Source of the DNA: JAYZQT01 sp964412235
Lineage (GTDB): Bacteria > Pseudomonadota > Alphaproteobacteria > MPNO01 > UBA830
Assembly (NCBI GenBank): GCA_964412235.1
Contig: CAYPNT010000002.1
Span: 62,001-126,000, forward strand
Length of the DNA: 64,000 bases
Reading direction: 5' to 3'
Below are positions 44,914 to 54,212 of this stretch, one piece after another. The position numbers and the translations under genes were made by a program. Every line of letters begins with the position of its first letter. Within the stretch, counting starts at the first letter, position 1. Under the pieces are notes generated by a model. The model made no database searches and had not been told where the DNA came from. It saw only the letters and a program-made list of their open reading frames with translations.

Positions 44914-45909
44914 ATGCTCTTTCAGTGGTACTCCTCTCACACCGACGTCGTCCACCCCTTGCTTGTGGTTATTCTGGCGTTTGCCCTTGACGTCGCTATA
45001 GGTGATCCACCAAAACTTTATAGCCGTATTCCACACCCAGTTGTACTTTTTGGCAATGCAATTTCATTTTTTGATCAAAAATTAAATCGGGATTCTCGAT
45101 CAAACAAAGCCCGCTTTTGGCGCGGCGCTGGTGTCACACTTAGTTTAGTAACTCTGGCGGGGATTATTGGTTACGCTATTCAGTTCTGTCTTTCCCATAT
45201 TAATTATGGTTGGCTTTTGGGGGCATTAATCGCCAGTGTTTTCATTGCCTATCGCAGCTTATTCAACCACGTGAAGCGTGTAGCAAATGAAATCCAATTC
45301 TCTTTAGACCGCGGTCAAGCCGCCGTCGGACACATTGTCGGTCGTGACCCCAAAACGCTTGACGAGCATGGTGTTGCTCGTGCCGCGATTGAATCAACCG
45401 CCGAAAACTTTTCGGATGCCGTAGTTGCACCATTACTTTGGTTTGCAGTCCTCGGCCTTCCCGGATTGTTTGCATACAAAGCAATAAACACAATGGACAG
45501 TATGATCGGTCATCGTGACAGAAAGTACGAGTATTTTGGAAAGTTCACCGCTCGACTTGATGATGCGGTAAATGCAGTCCCCGCGAGAGTGGCGGGGCTT
45601 TTAATTGTAATATCGGCAACGATCGGGATCGGGACCCGAGGTGGAGAGGCATGGACCGCCGCAGTACGTGATGCCGAAAAACATCGGTCGGTAAACGCAG
45701 GGTGGCCCGAGGCGGCAATGGGTGGCGCCCTTGGACTAGCACTCGCTGGCCCACGTCACTATCAGGAAAGTGAGGTGGAAGATGCGTGGATGAATCATGG
45801 AGGAAGGAAAGAGGCAACATCGGATGATATATATCGAGCCCTTAGCTTGTATCGTAAGGCGAGTGGAGGGCTAGCTGTTTTTCTTTTTCTTTTGATGGCC
45901 TTTGTCTAA
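44914..45909 (+). CDS. cobD: Adenosylcobinamide-phosphate synthase (CobD/CbiB)
   Basis: A 331-residue integral membrane protein of the CbiB family, with FALDVAIGDPPKLYSRIPHPVVLFG at the start, STAENFSDAVVAPLLWF, NTMDSMIGHR and the late AMGGALGLALAGP. It attaches aminopropanol phosphate to adenosylcobyric acid. ATG 44914 fits the family; an in-frame GTG is present at 44893. It is divergent from cbiX and convergent with cobQ. Confidence 0.93.
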   Translation: MLFQWYSSHTDVVHPLLVVILAFALDVAIGDPPKLYSRIPHPVVLFGNAISFFDQKLNRDSRSNKARFWRGAGVTLSLVTLAGIIGYAIQFCLSHINYGWLLGALIASVFIAYRSLFNHVKRVANEIQFSLDRGQAAVGHIVGRDPKTLDEHGVARAAIESTAENFSDAVVAPLLWFAVLGLPGLFAYKAINTMDSMIGHRDRKYEYFGKFTARLDDAVNAVPARVAGLLIVISATIGIGTRGGEAWTAAVRDAEKHRSVNAGWPEAAMGGALGLALAGPRHYQESEVEDAWMNHGGRKEATSDDIYRALSLYRKASGGLAVFLFLLMAFV

Positions 45910-45919
45910 CTAAGATTTG

Positions 45920-47368
45920 TCATCCAGCGAGCATAGCATCAATGTCAATATTGGTTTCTAAATGGGTTGCTAGCCTATCTAACTCAGCATCAATACGCGC
46001 TTCATATTGGATACCGCTCCGCACTTCGGGACTGAGGGACCGAAGAAATGACAGCCGAAAATTATCGGATGCAAACAACCCATGAACATACGCTCCGGAA
46101 ACCAGCCCGTTAACAGAGGTTGCGCCGTGGACACCAGAATTTAGCTCGAGCATTGGCCTTTGCGTATCATAGCCTGAAGTTACCCCCATATGCATTTCAA
46201 ATCCTGTTATATTGGTATTGGTAAGAAGGTCACGACCAGTGATTTGTGCTAATCTTTTTGCCGGGCTGAGCACTGTCTCTACGTCCAGCAGACCAAGGCC
46301 TTGTTCCTCTCCGGGTGGCCCTTCGATACCCTCAGGATCTGACACCTTTCGGCCCAACATTTGATAGCCGCCACAAATGCCCATAACCCTACCGCCCCGT
46401 CGGACGTGGGCTGCAATATCTATGTCCCAACCTTGATCCTTCAAAAACCGTATGTCAGCAATCGTAGCTTTAGACCCCGGTACGACAATTAAATCGGCGT
46501 CACCCGGGAGGGCCGATCCGGCTTTAACCATTACCACCGATACATCCGGTTCCGCTCTCAAAGGATCGAAATCATCGAAGTTCGCAATTCGTGATAGTGT
46601 AGGTACGACAATCTTTATCTTTTCATGGTCTGGAGCATCTGTATTGATCTGGAAGGCATCTTCGCGGGGCAAGGAAGCTGCTCCGTCAAACCAGGGAACA
46701 AGGCCATAATCCGATATACCTGTTTCCTTTTTTATAACGGCCCGCCCAGAATCAAACAGTGAAGCTTCGCCGCGAAATTTGTTCACAATAAATCCGCGCG
46801 TTAATGCTCTTTCTGCTTCGCTTAGCAATACCCATGTCCCCACCAGCTGCGCGATAACGCCCCCACGATCAATGTCTCCCACTAACACCACAGGAACTCG
46901 GGCCGCCTCAGCGAAACCCATATTGGCGATATCATTCTTGCGTAAATTCACTTCGGCAGCAGAGCCGGCCCCTTCAATAACAACAATCTCCGATTTCACA
47001 GATGCTCTCTCGAAACTCTCCAACACGGAATTTAAAAGGCCCGGCTTCATAGCCTGGTATTCCTTTGCTGTTGCGCTCCCGGCGACCTTTCCCTCTACAA
47101 TCACCTGCGCGCCGATCTCAGATTGGGGCTTAAGAAGTACTGGGTTCATATCTGTATGCAAGGGCAAGCGACACGCGCGCGCTTGCAGTGCCTGGGCCCG
47201 TCCAATCTCTCCACCATCAACCGTTACTGCGGCATTGTTTGACATATTTTGTGGTTTAAATGGATACACATTTACACCACGGTTTTTAAGAGCCCGACAT
47301 AAACCAGCACAGAGCACAGACTTCCCAACATCGGAGCCGGTACCTTGTAGCATAAGAGCAGATATCAC
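45920..47368 (-). CDS. cobQ: Adenosylcobyric acid synthase
   Basis: A 482-residue glutamine amidotransferase. N-terminal ATPase: LMLQGTGSDVGKSVL and PFKPQNMSNNAAVT. C-terminal amidotransferase: nucleophile Cys in MGICGGYQMLG and His in GAYVHGLF. It amidates the b, d, e and g side chains. It follows cobO by 26 bases as the last gene of the riboswitch-led cobW-cobN-cobO-cobQ operon. Confidence 0.95.
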   Translation of the reverse strand: MISALMLQGTGSDVGKSVLCAGLCRALKNRGVNVYPFKPQNMSNNAAVTVDGGEIGRAQALQARACRLPLHTDMNPVLLKPQSEIGAQVIVEGKVAGSATAKEYQAMKPGLLNSVLESFERASVKSEIVVIEGAGSAAEVNLRKNDIANMGFAEAARVPVVLVGDIDRGGVIAQLVGTWVLLSEAERALTRGFIVNKFRGEASLFDSGRAVIKKETGISDYGLVPWFDGAASLPREDAFQINTDAPDHEKIKIVVPTLSRIANFDDFDPLRAEPDVSVVMVKAGSALPGDADLIVVPGSKATIADIRFLKDQGWDIDIAAHVRRGGRVMGICGGYQMLGRKVSDPEGIEGPPGEEQGLGLLDVETVLSPAKRLAQITGRDLLTNTNITGFEMHMGVTSGYDTQRPMLELNSGVHGATSVNGLVSGAYVHGLFASDNFRLSFLRSLSPEVRSGIQYEARIDAELDRLATHLETNIDIDAMLAG

Positions 47369-47394
47369 AAATAACCCTTCCGTAGAGACACTAA

Positions 47395-48018
47395 TTAGAA
47401 TTCTATCCCCTTTTGAGCTCGAACATTCTGTTCGCGAAAGGGATGTTTAATTTGGCTCATCTCTGTGACAAGGTCAGCCACTTCAATCAATTCAGGTTTG
47501 GCATTTCTGCCCGTAACTATTACGTGAAGCATTTTGGGTTTAGAAGCAAAGGTCTCAAGTACTTCGCCAATATCAAGATAATTATATCTTAGAACAATAT
47601 TGAGTTCATCTAACACGATCAGATCGAACGCACGGTCCGCGATCATCTCTTTTGACAATTCCCATGCCTTTTCGGCAGCTGCAATATCTCTTTCTTTGTC
47701 CTGGGTTTCCCATGTAAACCCCTCACCCATTGTACGAATTGTAACTTGGTCTGGAAATTTTTCGAGTACGGCGCGTTCTCCGGTTTCCCACTTACCCTTA
47801 ACGTATTGTACCACACCCACACGCATTCCGTTACCGACCGCCCGGACGGCAACGCCAAAAGCAGCGGTCGATTTTCCTTTCCCTTTACCTGTGTGCACAA
47901 TTAACAATCCCTTTTCGACTGTTTTGTTCGCTAACATTCGATCCCGGGCCTCTTTGCGTTTTTTGGATTTTGCGTTAGCTCGTTTTATTTCTTCCTGATT
48001 GAAGTTTTTTTCAGTCAT
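47395..48018 (-). CDS. cobO: Cob(I)yrinic acid a,c-diamide adenosyltransferase
   Basis: A 207-residue CobO/BtuR adenosyltransferase with the P-loop VHTGKGKGKSTAAFG at about 41-55, followed by VGVVQYVKGKWETGE and LIVLDELN. It adds the 5'-deoxyadenosyl ligand to Co(I). ATG 48018 shares its first base with the cobN stop (TGATG). The Lys/Arg-rich first 30 residues are common in this family. Confidence 0.95.
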   Translation of the reverse strand: MTEKNFNQEEIKRANAKSKKRKEARDRMLANKTVEKGLLIVHTGKGKGKSTAAFGVAVRAVGNGMRVGVVQYVKGKWETGERAVLEKFPDQVTIRTMGEGFTWETQDKERDIAAAEKAWELSKEMIADRAFDLIVLDELNIVLRYNYLDIGEVLETFASKPKMLHVIVTGRNAKPELIEVADLVTEMSQIKHPFREQNVRAQKGIEF

Positions 48019-51000
48019 CACGCTATTTCCTTCATTTTAACAAGATGACGATATGCAGTGTTAGATCGCGGTTTCCAGAAACCACGATCCTGAGCTTCCA
48101 TTAAACGGCCCGCTATTTCTTTAAGCGCTTCCCGATTATTTTCTTCAAGAAAACCATAAACCTCTTCATCACAAATATAGGCATCATATACCAAGTCAAA
48201 GTGGTGATCTTTTACACAGTGTGCCGTAACGGCAAAGGCAAATAAATAATCGACTGTTGCGGCCATTTCGAATGCACCTTTATAACCATGTCGCATTACT
48301 CCACTGATCCACTTCGGATTGACGACGCGTGCTCGCATCACACGAGAAATTTCTTCGTCCAAACTGCGTATCTTTGGCGTTTCCGGGCGGGAATGATCGT
48401 TGTGCCAAACTGTGGGTTGATCCCCTGATAAATGCCGTACGGCGGCCGTTATCCCTCCCTCAAATTGGTAGTAATCGTCTGAATCCAGCAAATCATGTTC
48501 CCTATTATCTTGATTTTGCACCACAGCTTGAATTGATCCCAACCTATCTTCAAACAAACGGTGTTCGGCCACGCCATGAACCCCACTACCATAGGCATAA
48601 CCTCCCCAAGCAATATATGCGCGTGCCAGATCCGCATCGGTATTCCACCCCCGCTCGTCAATGAGCGCTTGTAGCCCAGCCCCATATGCACCTGGTTTAG
48701 AACCAAAAATCCGATAGGAAGCACGACGGTTGGCATCTTCTTGTTTCAGTCCTTCGGCTACCAGTCGAGCCGTTTCTGTTTTTACGCGATAAGACAAAGG
48801 GTTTTTTTCCGGGGTTTCTTCTAATTTTGATACAGCACGTACCGCACTATCAAACAAATCAATTTGTTGGGGAAACGCGTCTCGAAAAAATCCAGACAAA
48901 CGAAGTGTTACGTCAACACGTGGGCGATCAAGAACATCGAGGGGCATTACTTCAAACCCAGTTACGCGGCCCGATCCTTTGTCCCAGTTGGGTTGCACAC
49001 CCATTAATGCCAAAGCTTGAGCAATGTCATCACCACCGGTTCGCATATTAGATGTGCCCCAAGCGGATAACGCCAGGCGCGCGGGCCACTCCCCGTGCTC
49101 TTGAAGATGCCTTTCTATCAAAATGGCTGCTGACTTCCATCCAAGCGACCAGGCGGTTGGTGTTGGGATCGTACGTGTATCAACAGAGTAGAAATTACGG
49201 CCCGTCGGAAGCACTTCTGGACGTCCACGAGTCGGTGCGCCGGATGGTCCCGGATCAACAAACTGACCATTTAACGCGGAAATAACACCATTAATTTCAG
49301 CCGCCCCGCACGCGGCAACAGATGGCCTAATATAACAGAAAAGCTGATCTAGATCCGCTGCTGTGCACCCCCAGCTTGTTTCTGCTGGCCTCCCACCTGC
49401 CAATGCAAGGGCTAACTGTTCTAGCCGTTCCACAGTGTCACCGTTGGTACGCCATGGACTTTTGTTCGCTAGTGCGGATGGTTTAGCACCGGTCCAACTG
49501 TCCCCCAAAACACAATCAAGAGGATCAAACGGACCCAAGTCTAAATCCGAGGCCAAGGCCCGCATGAGTGATGCGTTTTTGCCTTTTCCGTCAGACCTTG
49601 GTAATCGGACAAGTGCGACTAATAACTTATCTAGTAGTTCGCCCGTGGGGCTTTTACCGAAAATATGAAGCCCATCACGAATTTGCATTTCTTTTAATTC
49701 GCAAAGATAGTTATCGAGCTTTGATAGAGCTAGTTCCGCTGGATCGCTGACGTCAATACCACAATCAAGGTCAAGACCAGAGGATCGTGTAAGTTCTATT
49801 ATCTGATCGCGAAGTGGTTCTAGCCTCCGCGGGTCAATTCCGGATGCCTCATAATATTCATCCACTAACCGCTCAAGGTCTGCCAGTGGACCATAAATTT
49901 CGGCTCGAGCTAAAGGTGGGGTTAAGTGGTCGATAATCACCGCAGACGTCCGCCGCTTCGCTTGAGTACCTTCGCCGGGGTCATTGACAATGAACGGATA
50001 AATATTGGGGAGAGGACCCAAAACCGCTTCCGGATAACAATTCTTAGAAAGCGAAAGTGACTTGCCGGGAAGCCACTCTAAATTTCCGTGTTTACCCATA
50101 TGAATTACAGCATCAACCTTGGCATGTAACCGGAGCCAAGCATAAAAGGCGAAATACCCGTGTGGTGGAACCAAATCAGGATCGTGATAGGTCTCATCGG
50201 GATTTATATTGTACCCACGTGCCGGCTGAAGTCCGACGATAATCTTCCCACAACGAAACGCGGGTATCGATATAAATCCTGGCTCTGTCTCGGTGGAAAT
50301 GAAAAACGGATCATTTTCGGGTTCTCCCCAACGTTTAGTAACCGCTTCACAAACAGGATAAGGCAACCTTGAGAAAAAGGTTTTATAATCGGTAATCGCT
50401 ATTTTTTCTTTAATCTCGCGAGCTGACTGAGCAGCATTCGTTGGACCGGTTAAAAGCCTATCGATCAGTTCCTTGCCTGTTTTTGGTTGATCAACAACAT
50501 CATAACCCGCCGTCATCATTGCTCGAAAGAGGTTGATTGTCCCAGCCGGCGTATCCAGACCCACTCCATTCCCGATACGCCCATCTCGGTTCGGATAGTT
50601 AGCCAAAATGAGGGCTATCCTGCGATCCGAAACAGACTTTCGACGTAACTTTACCCAGCCAGCCGCGAGATCTACGACAAACTTTACTCGATCCTCCGCA
50701 GGCATATGTTTGACCACCGAGGTCTCAGTAGCACTATCGAAGGCCGCTTCCGACTTAAAGGCGACCGCACGTGAAAAAATACGACCATCGACCTCAGGCA
50801 AAGCGACATTCATAGCTATATCCCGCGCAATTAGCCCACTTACATTAGTCGTCCAGTGTTTTTTGGTTGAAGCAGCGAACACGATTTGCAAAACAGGACA
50901 CGACGCTGCGTCAAAAGGGCTTGTGGTTCGTTCTGCACCCGGCTTAGAAACAGCAAAGCCTGTAGCGTTTATGATTATATCGGGCGCCATCTTCTCAAAA

Positions 51001-51758
51001 TTAGCGGAGATCACTCCCCCCGAAACCGGATCTTTTAGGCTTTGAACATATATTGGCAAGGGGTTAATTGACCTATCCAACAGTGCTTTTACACAGGCGT
51101 CGATGGGTTCAGTGTTTCCAGCCTGAATGAGGGCGCGGTAGAACGTTATACCCGCAACAGGATTGCCTTCCGTCCAATGACTACAAACATCTCCCAGATC
51201 ACCCCTTAAGACACCCGGCCAATACAAACCAGCATTAAGTAATGGGACAGGCTCGCCCCATTCCATTTCAACGCCGGCCAAGGAGCCCGCATAGCGGACA
51301 AAATTATTCGAATTTTCTGTTCCGCCCTGAACCAAATATTGCCATAATCGATGTTCGTGTTCGGTTCGCAACGTGCCGCAGCGGGCTAATTCAAGGTCTG
51401 GTTGATCGTCTCCGGGAAGTGCCGCAAACTTGATGCCACGCTGGTTACAAATTTCATTTATTCGTTCGAGGCCGTAAGGCCAGTAGGTAGCGCCGCCCAA
51501 AAGTCGTATTACAACCACTTTTGCATGCTTGATTACGTTTTCGCAATAAAGATCAACCGACAAGTTGTGGCGTAATTGTAAGATGTTGGCGAGCCTCAAC
51601 GACGGGGCTTCTGGCGGCATCCCCGCCTGTGCGGCCGACAATGCGGCTAGTTCTGTATCTGCGGAAGAAAGAACCACTATATCGGCAGGCGTTTGCCCTA
51701 GGTCCACAGCCTCCGACCCATCGGAAACAACGCCCGGAGTGGCCGCAAGTAAATGCAT
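48018..51758 (-). CDS. cobN: Cobaltochelatase large subunit CobN
   Basis: A 1246-residue CobN/magnesium-chelatase H-type protein, near the usual length of about 1270. Recognisable segments are HAKVDAVIHMGKHGNLEWLPGKSLSLS, PFIVNDPGEGTQAKRRTSAVIIDHLTPPL, the AWGTSNMRTGGDDIAQALAL region and the C-terminal NPKWISGVMRHGYKGAFEMAATVDYLFAF. CobN inserts Co into hydrogenobyrinate a,c-diamide together with CobS and CobT ATPase subunits, which are not in the window. It stands directly behind cobW and is coupled to cobO. Confidence 0.95.
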   Translation of the reverse strand: MHLLAATPGVVSDGSEAVDLGQTPADIVVLSSADTELAALSAAQAGMPPEAPSLRLANILQLRHNLSVDLYCENVIKHAKVVVIRLLGGATYWPYGLERINEICNQRGIKFAALPGDDQPDLELARCGTLRTEHEHRLWQYLVQGGTENSNNFVRYAGSLAGVEMEWGEPVPLLNAGLYWPGVLRGDLGDVCSHWTEGNPVAGITFYRALIQAGNTEPIDACVKALLDRSINPLPIYVQSLKDPVSGGVISANFEKMAPDIIINATGFAVSKPGAERTTSPFDAASCPVLQIVFAASTKKHWTTNVSGLIARDIAMNVALPEVDGRIFSRAVAFKSEAAFDSATETSVVKHMPAEDRVKFVVDLAAGWVKLRRKSVSDRRIALILANYPNRDGRIGNGVGLDTPAGTINLFRAMMTAGYDVVDQPKTGKELIDRLLTGPTNAAQSAREIKEKIAITDYKTFFSRLPYPVCEAVTKRWGEPENDPFFISTETEPGFISIPAFRCGKIIVGLQPARGYNINPDETYHDPDLVPPHGYFAFYAWLRLHAKVDAVIHMGKHGNLEWLPGKSLSLSKNCYPEAVLGPLPNIYPFIVNDPGEGTQAKRRTSAVIIDHLTPPLARAEIYGPLADLERLVDEYYEASGIDPRRLEPLRDQIIELTRSSGLDLDCGIDVSDPAELALSKLDNYLCELKEMQIRDGLHIFGKSPTGELLDKLLVALVRLPRSDGKGKNASLMRALASDLDLGPFDPLDCVLGDSWTGAKPSALANKSPWRTNGDTVERLEQLALALAGGRPAETSWGCTAADLDQLFCYIRPSVAACGAAEINGVISALNGQFVDPGPSGAPTRGRPEVLPTGRNFYSVDTRTIPTPTAWSLGWKSAAILIERHLQEHGEWPARLALSAWGTSNMRTGGDDIAQALALMGVQPNWDKGSGRVTGFEVMPLDVLDRPRVDVTLRLSGFFRDAFPQQIDLFDSAVRAVSKLEETPEKNPLSYRVKTETARLVAEGLKQEDANRRASYRIFGSKPGAYGAGLQALIDERGWNTDADLARAYIAWGGYAYGSGVHGVAEHRLFEDRLGSIQAVVQNQDNREHDLLDSDDYYQFEGGITAAVRHLSGDQPTVWHNDHSRPETPKIRSLDEEISRVMRARVVNPKWISGVMRHGYKGAFEMAATVDYLFAFAVTAHCVKDHHFDLVYDAYICDEEVYGFLEENNREALKEIAGRLMEAQDRGFWKPRSNTAYRHLVKMKEIA

Positions 51759-51759
51759 T

Positions 51760-52809
51760 TTAGAAACTCGCGCTAGATTTAATTATCTTGGCAATCGTCG
51801 TTCGATCAAGACCGGTCAGTCCAATTATGACTAGTTTGGTGCCCCGTTCCTCGTTCTCTATCCACGGCCGGTCATAATATTCTTGTATGCTCTTACCAAC
51901 GCCCTGGACCGTAAGACGGACGTCTTTGCCCACGACCTGAGCAAACCCCTTTATTCGCAAAATATCATGTTCAGAAACTGCTAGCCGAATTTTGGAAATT
52001 AAATCTTCTGGAGCGGATATGGGACCAAATGCCACCTCGAAACTCTCAAAATCATCATGATCGTGTTCCCCGTCCACGTCGTGATGGGAGGGCCGCGCTG
52101 CCAAATCGTCTTCCGCCGCCGCGGCAATACCAAGTAAAACCCCAGCGTCGACAGCGCCATTGGAAACCTTGATTAGGCGAACACCATTTCTTAGCTTGCC
52201 GCGAACGTTTGCAGCAACGTTATCCGCCAATCGACTTTCCATTAGGTCAATCTTATTGAGCAACACCAGGTCTGCACATGCCAATTGATCTTCATACAAT
52301 TCGTGAAGCGGACTATCATGATCGAGTTCTTGGTCGGCAGCACGTTGCTCATCGACGCGATCTGGTTCATGGGCAAACCTACCATCGGCAACTGCCGGCC
52401 CATCCAGCACCGCCACAACACCGTCTACGGTCACCCTGGTCCGCACTTCAGGCCAACCAAAAGCTTGAACGAGGGGTTTTGGAAGTGCAAGCCCCGAAGT
52501 TTCAATGACGATGTGATCGGGCGGTTCAGATTGATCAAGTATTTTCCGAATGGTGGGCAGAAAGTCATCCGCAACGGTGCAACAGATACAACCATTCGCG
52601 AGTTCATATATATCGTCATCGGTACAATCTGGGTTTCCGCAACCTTTAAGTAATTCGCCGTCTACAGCTAGATCACCGAACTCGTTGACGACAAGCGCCA
52701 ATTTTTTTCCATGAGAAAGTTTTATAAGGTTTCGTATCATTGTTGTTTTACCGGCCCCTAGAAAACCTGTCACAACAGTAGCGGGTATTTTTTGAGCGAT
52801 GGTCACCAA
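51760..52809 (-). CDS. cobW: CobW GTPase/metallochaperone
   Basis: A 349-residue COG0523 G3E GTPase. Walker A GFLGAGKT is at 15-22, the metal-binding Cys-x-Cys-Cys at 74-77 (CICC), and a His/Asp-rich stretch (HHDVDGEHDHDD) lies in the middle, followed by the CobW C-terminal domain. CobW is thought to deliver Co(II) to the chelatase CobN. A TTG at 52809 has AGGAGG 8 bases upstream; the adjacent GTG is the alternative. It is the first gene behind the cobalamin riboswitch. Confidence 0.94.
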   Translation of the reverse strand: MVTIAQKIPATVVTGFLGAGKTTMIRNLIKLSHGKKLALVVNEFGDLAVDGELLKGCGNPDCTDDDIYELANGCICCTVADDFLPTIRKILDQSEPPDHIVIETSGLALPKPLVQAFGWPEVRTRVTVDGVVAVLDGPAVADGRFAHEPDRVDEQRAADQELDHDSPLHELYEDQLACADLVLLNKIDLMESRLADNVAANVRGKLRNGVRLIKVSNGAVDAGVLLGIAAAAEDDLAARPSHHDVDGEHDHDDFESFEVAFGPISAPEDLISKIRLAVSEHDILRIKGFAQVVGKDVRLTVQGVGKSIQEYYDRPWIENEERGTKLVIIGLTGLDRTTIAKIIKSSASF

Positions 52810-52812
52810 CTT

Positions 52813-52825
52813 TTAGGCCTCCTAA
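52813..52825 (-). promoter_or_regulatory. Hairpin enclosing the cobW ribosome-binding site
   Basis: On the minus strand TTAGG-AGG-CCTAA forms a 5-pair stem whose loop and 5' arm contain the AGGAGG ribosome-binding site 8 bases before the cobW start. It could be the translational switch of the riboswitch upstream; this is inference from base pairing only. Confidence 0.45.
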
Positions 52826-52894
52826 GCCAAATACAGGTCAATGCATCGCCTTTATCACAACGGAACACACCCCGGTTCGCGCCCTGACGATACA

Positions 52895-53047
52895 GTTAAC
52901 GTCCGGTCTCCTGGCTAATGGGTCTCAGCGTTATCCTCGCCTTCCAGAAAAGCGCCGTGGCCTTTTGGGAATACGCTCACCATAAACAGTTGCGGGGACA
53001 GCCGGGGCTAAACTTATAAGTCCATACCCGTTCCCGGGTTCGTCAAC
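52895..53047 (-). ncRNA. Cobalamin (AdoCbl) riboswitch controlling cobW-cobN-cobO-cobQ
   Basis: Read on the minus strand, the conserved cobalamin-aptamer landmarks occur in order: GGGAACGGG near the start, GGCTGTCCCCGCAACTGT, the GCCACGG/GGAAGGCGAGGA region, and the B12 box AGCCAGGAGACC (plus coordinates 52905-52916). The ends GTTGACG (53047-53041) and CGTTAAC (52901-52895) pair as a 7-base P1 stem with one G-U. It ends about 85 bases before cobW. High AdoCbl should lower expression of the operon. Confidence 0.93.
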
Positions 53048-53291
53048 GATGCAACCCTACTTAACGACTGTGATCTCAGCAAGAAGCTTTAAAAAAAACT
53101 GTTTTTTGCAGTGTTCGCTTAAAGCTGATGCCAAGTTTCAGTCCGGTACTAAAAAAGGATGCCGGTTAATTGGGTTTTTGGCCTCTTTTATTTTCATACT
53201 GGCACATATGATTTTTATACTGAATTGCACTAAGGGACTTGTAACCAGTTGCCTTCACAGGCATAAAATAGGCTGGACGGGAGATACGGAT
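53048..53291 (+). other. Intergenic leader upstream of cbtB, no second riboswitch recognised
   Basis: About 244 A/T-rich bases between the riboswitch 5' end and cbtB. The frame is open upstream of cbtB but the encoded extension (rich in Lys, Phe and Cys) does not look like a CbtB N-terminus. I looked for a B12 box or the CCCCGCAACTG element on the plus strand and found none. The promoters for cobW and cbtB must both lie here. Confidence 0.5.
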
Positions 53292-53474
53292 ATGAGACAG
53301 CAAAAAATCGAAACCACTGAGTTGCTTGATGTAAAATCGAGGGTCTTGGGGCCAGCGGTAGCGGCCATTCTGCTTGGTGTATTTATTATACTGGGAACGG
53401 GCTTTGCTCAGTCAGATGTTATCCACAACGCTGCCCATGACAGTAGACATTCTTTTGCATTTCCCTGCCATTGA
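53292..53474 (+). CDS. cbtB: Cobalt transporter subunit CbtB
   Basis: A 60-residue protein with one membrane helix (about 18-36) and the characteristic C-terminus HNAAHDSRHSFAFPCH, whose histidines and cysteine probably bind cobalt. The ATG at 53292 follows GGGAGA. CbtB is always paired with CbtA, which starts 14 bases later. Located next to the chelatase operon, it should supply cobalt for corrin synthesis. Confidence 0.92.
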   Translation: MRQQKIETTELLDVKSRVLGPAVAAILLGVFIILGTGFAQSDVIHNAAHDSRHSFAFPCH

Positions 53475-53488
53475 TGCATTAAAACTCG

Positions 53489-54202
53489 ATGTTTCGTCGA
53501 ATATTCTTTGCGGCGCTGATAGCTGGTATTATCGGCGGGGCGGGCGTGTCTCTAGTGCAAACATATACTACAACGCCAATTATTTTGCTTGCCGAACAAT
53601 ATGAGACTAGGGGTGACAAAGACCGCCATCACCAGGGATTTATAGATCGCAGTATAAATCTTGTAGGCCCGGTGCTAGCACATGATGGAAAAACTTCATC
53701 GCCGGCGGCGAGCCTTGAACGTTCTCTAACTACTCTACTTGCCAATATTCTCACGGGCTTTGGGTTTGCATTGATTCTTACCGCTTGTTACGCCATTGGA
53801 GGAAAGCGGGTGGATGGACAGAACGGGGTCCTTTGGGGTTTGGCGGGCTTTGGTATAGTTAGTCTGGCGCCGGCGCTTGGCCTACCTCCGGAATTACCAG
53901 GCACGCTCAGCGCAGAGTTAGGCGCGCGACAAGGTTGGTGGTTTTTGTGCGTGGCCGCGACAGCGGTGGGGCTTTGGGGAATGGTCTATCGGTCGGGACC
54001 CGTCTGGCTTGGATTGGGTATTCTTTTAATAGCGTTACCGCATATAATAGGAGCGCCTCAGCCCCCAAAACTGGGGACTAACTTACCCGCCGAGATCGCC
54101 GCACATTTTGTCGCTGCATCTCTGTGTACAGCGGCGATTTTCTGGTGTGCGCTGGGATGGTTATCCGGAAAATTTTGGTTAAAATTCCAACGAAAACAAT
54201 AA
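53489..54202 (+). CDS. cbtA: Cobalt transporter subunit CbtA
   Basis: A 237-residue membrane protein with about five to six helices, beginning MFRRIFFAALIAGIIGG. The conserved acidic/His stretches HGLAR-like loops are short here, but the GLWGLAGF-type helix (LWGLAGFGIVSLAPALGLPPELPG) is diagnostic of CbtA. It is co-transcribed with cbtB and convergent with cobT (10 bases). Predicted role: Co2+ uptake through the inner membrane. Confidence 0.9.
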   Translation: MFRRIFFAALIAGIIGGAGVSLVQTYTTTPIILLAEQYETRGDKDRHHQGFIDRSINLVGPVLAHDGKTSSPAASLERSLTTLLANILTGFGFALILTACYAIGGKRVDGQNGVLWGLAGFGIVSLAPALGLPPELPGTLSAELGARQGWWFLCVAATAVGLWGMVYRSGPVWLGLGILLIALPHIIGAPQPPKLGTNLPAEIAAHFVAASLCTAAIFWCALGWLSGKFWLKFQRKQ

Positions 54203-54212
54203 TATCGACAAA

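Noticed and set aside
46779..47450. 223-codon open frame opposite cobQ
   Set aside because: Shadow of cobQ and of the cobO start; Ser/Thr/Pro-rich composition typical of antisense frames.
53049..53291. In-frame 81-codon N-terminal extension of cbtB
   Set aside because: CbtB proteins have about 60 residues; the extension shows no conserved segment and would cover the promoters, while ATG 53292 has a good ribosome-binding site.
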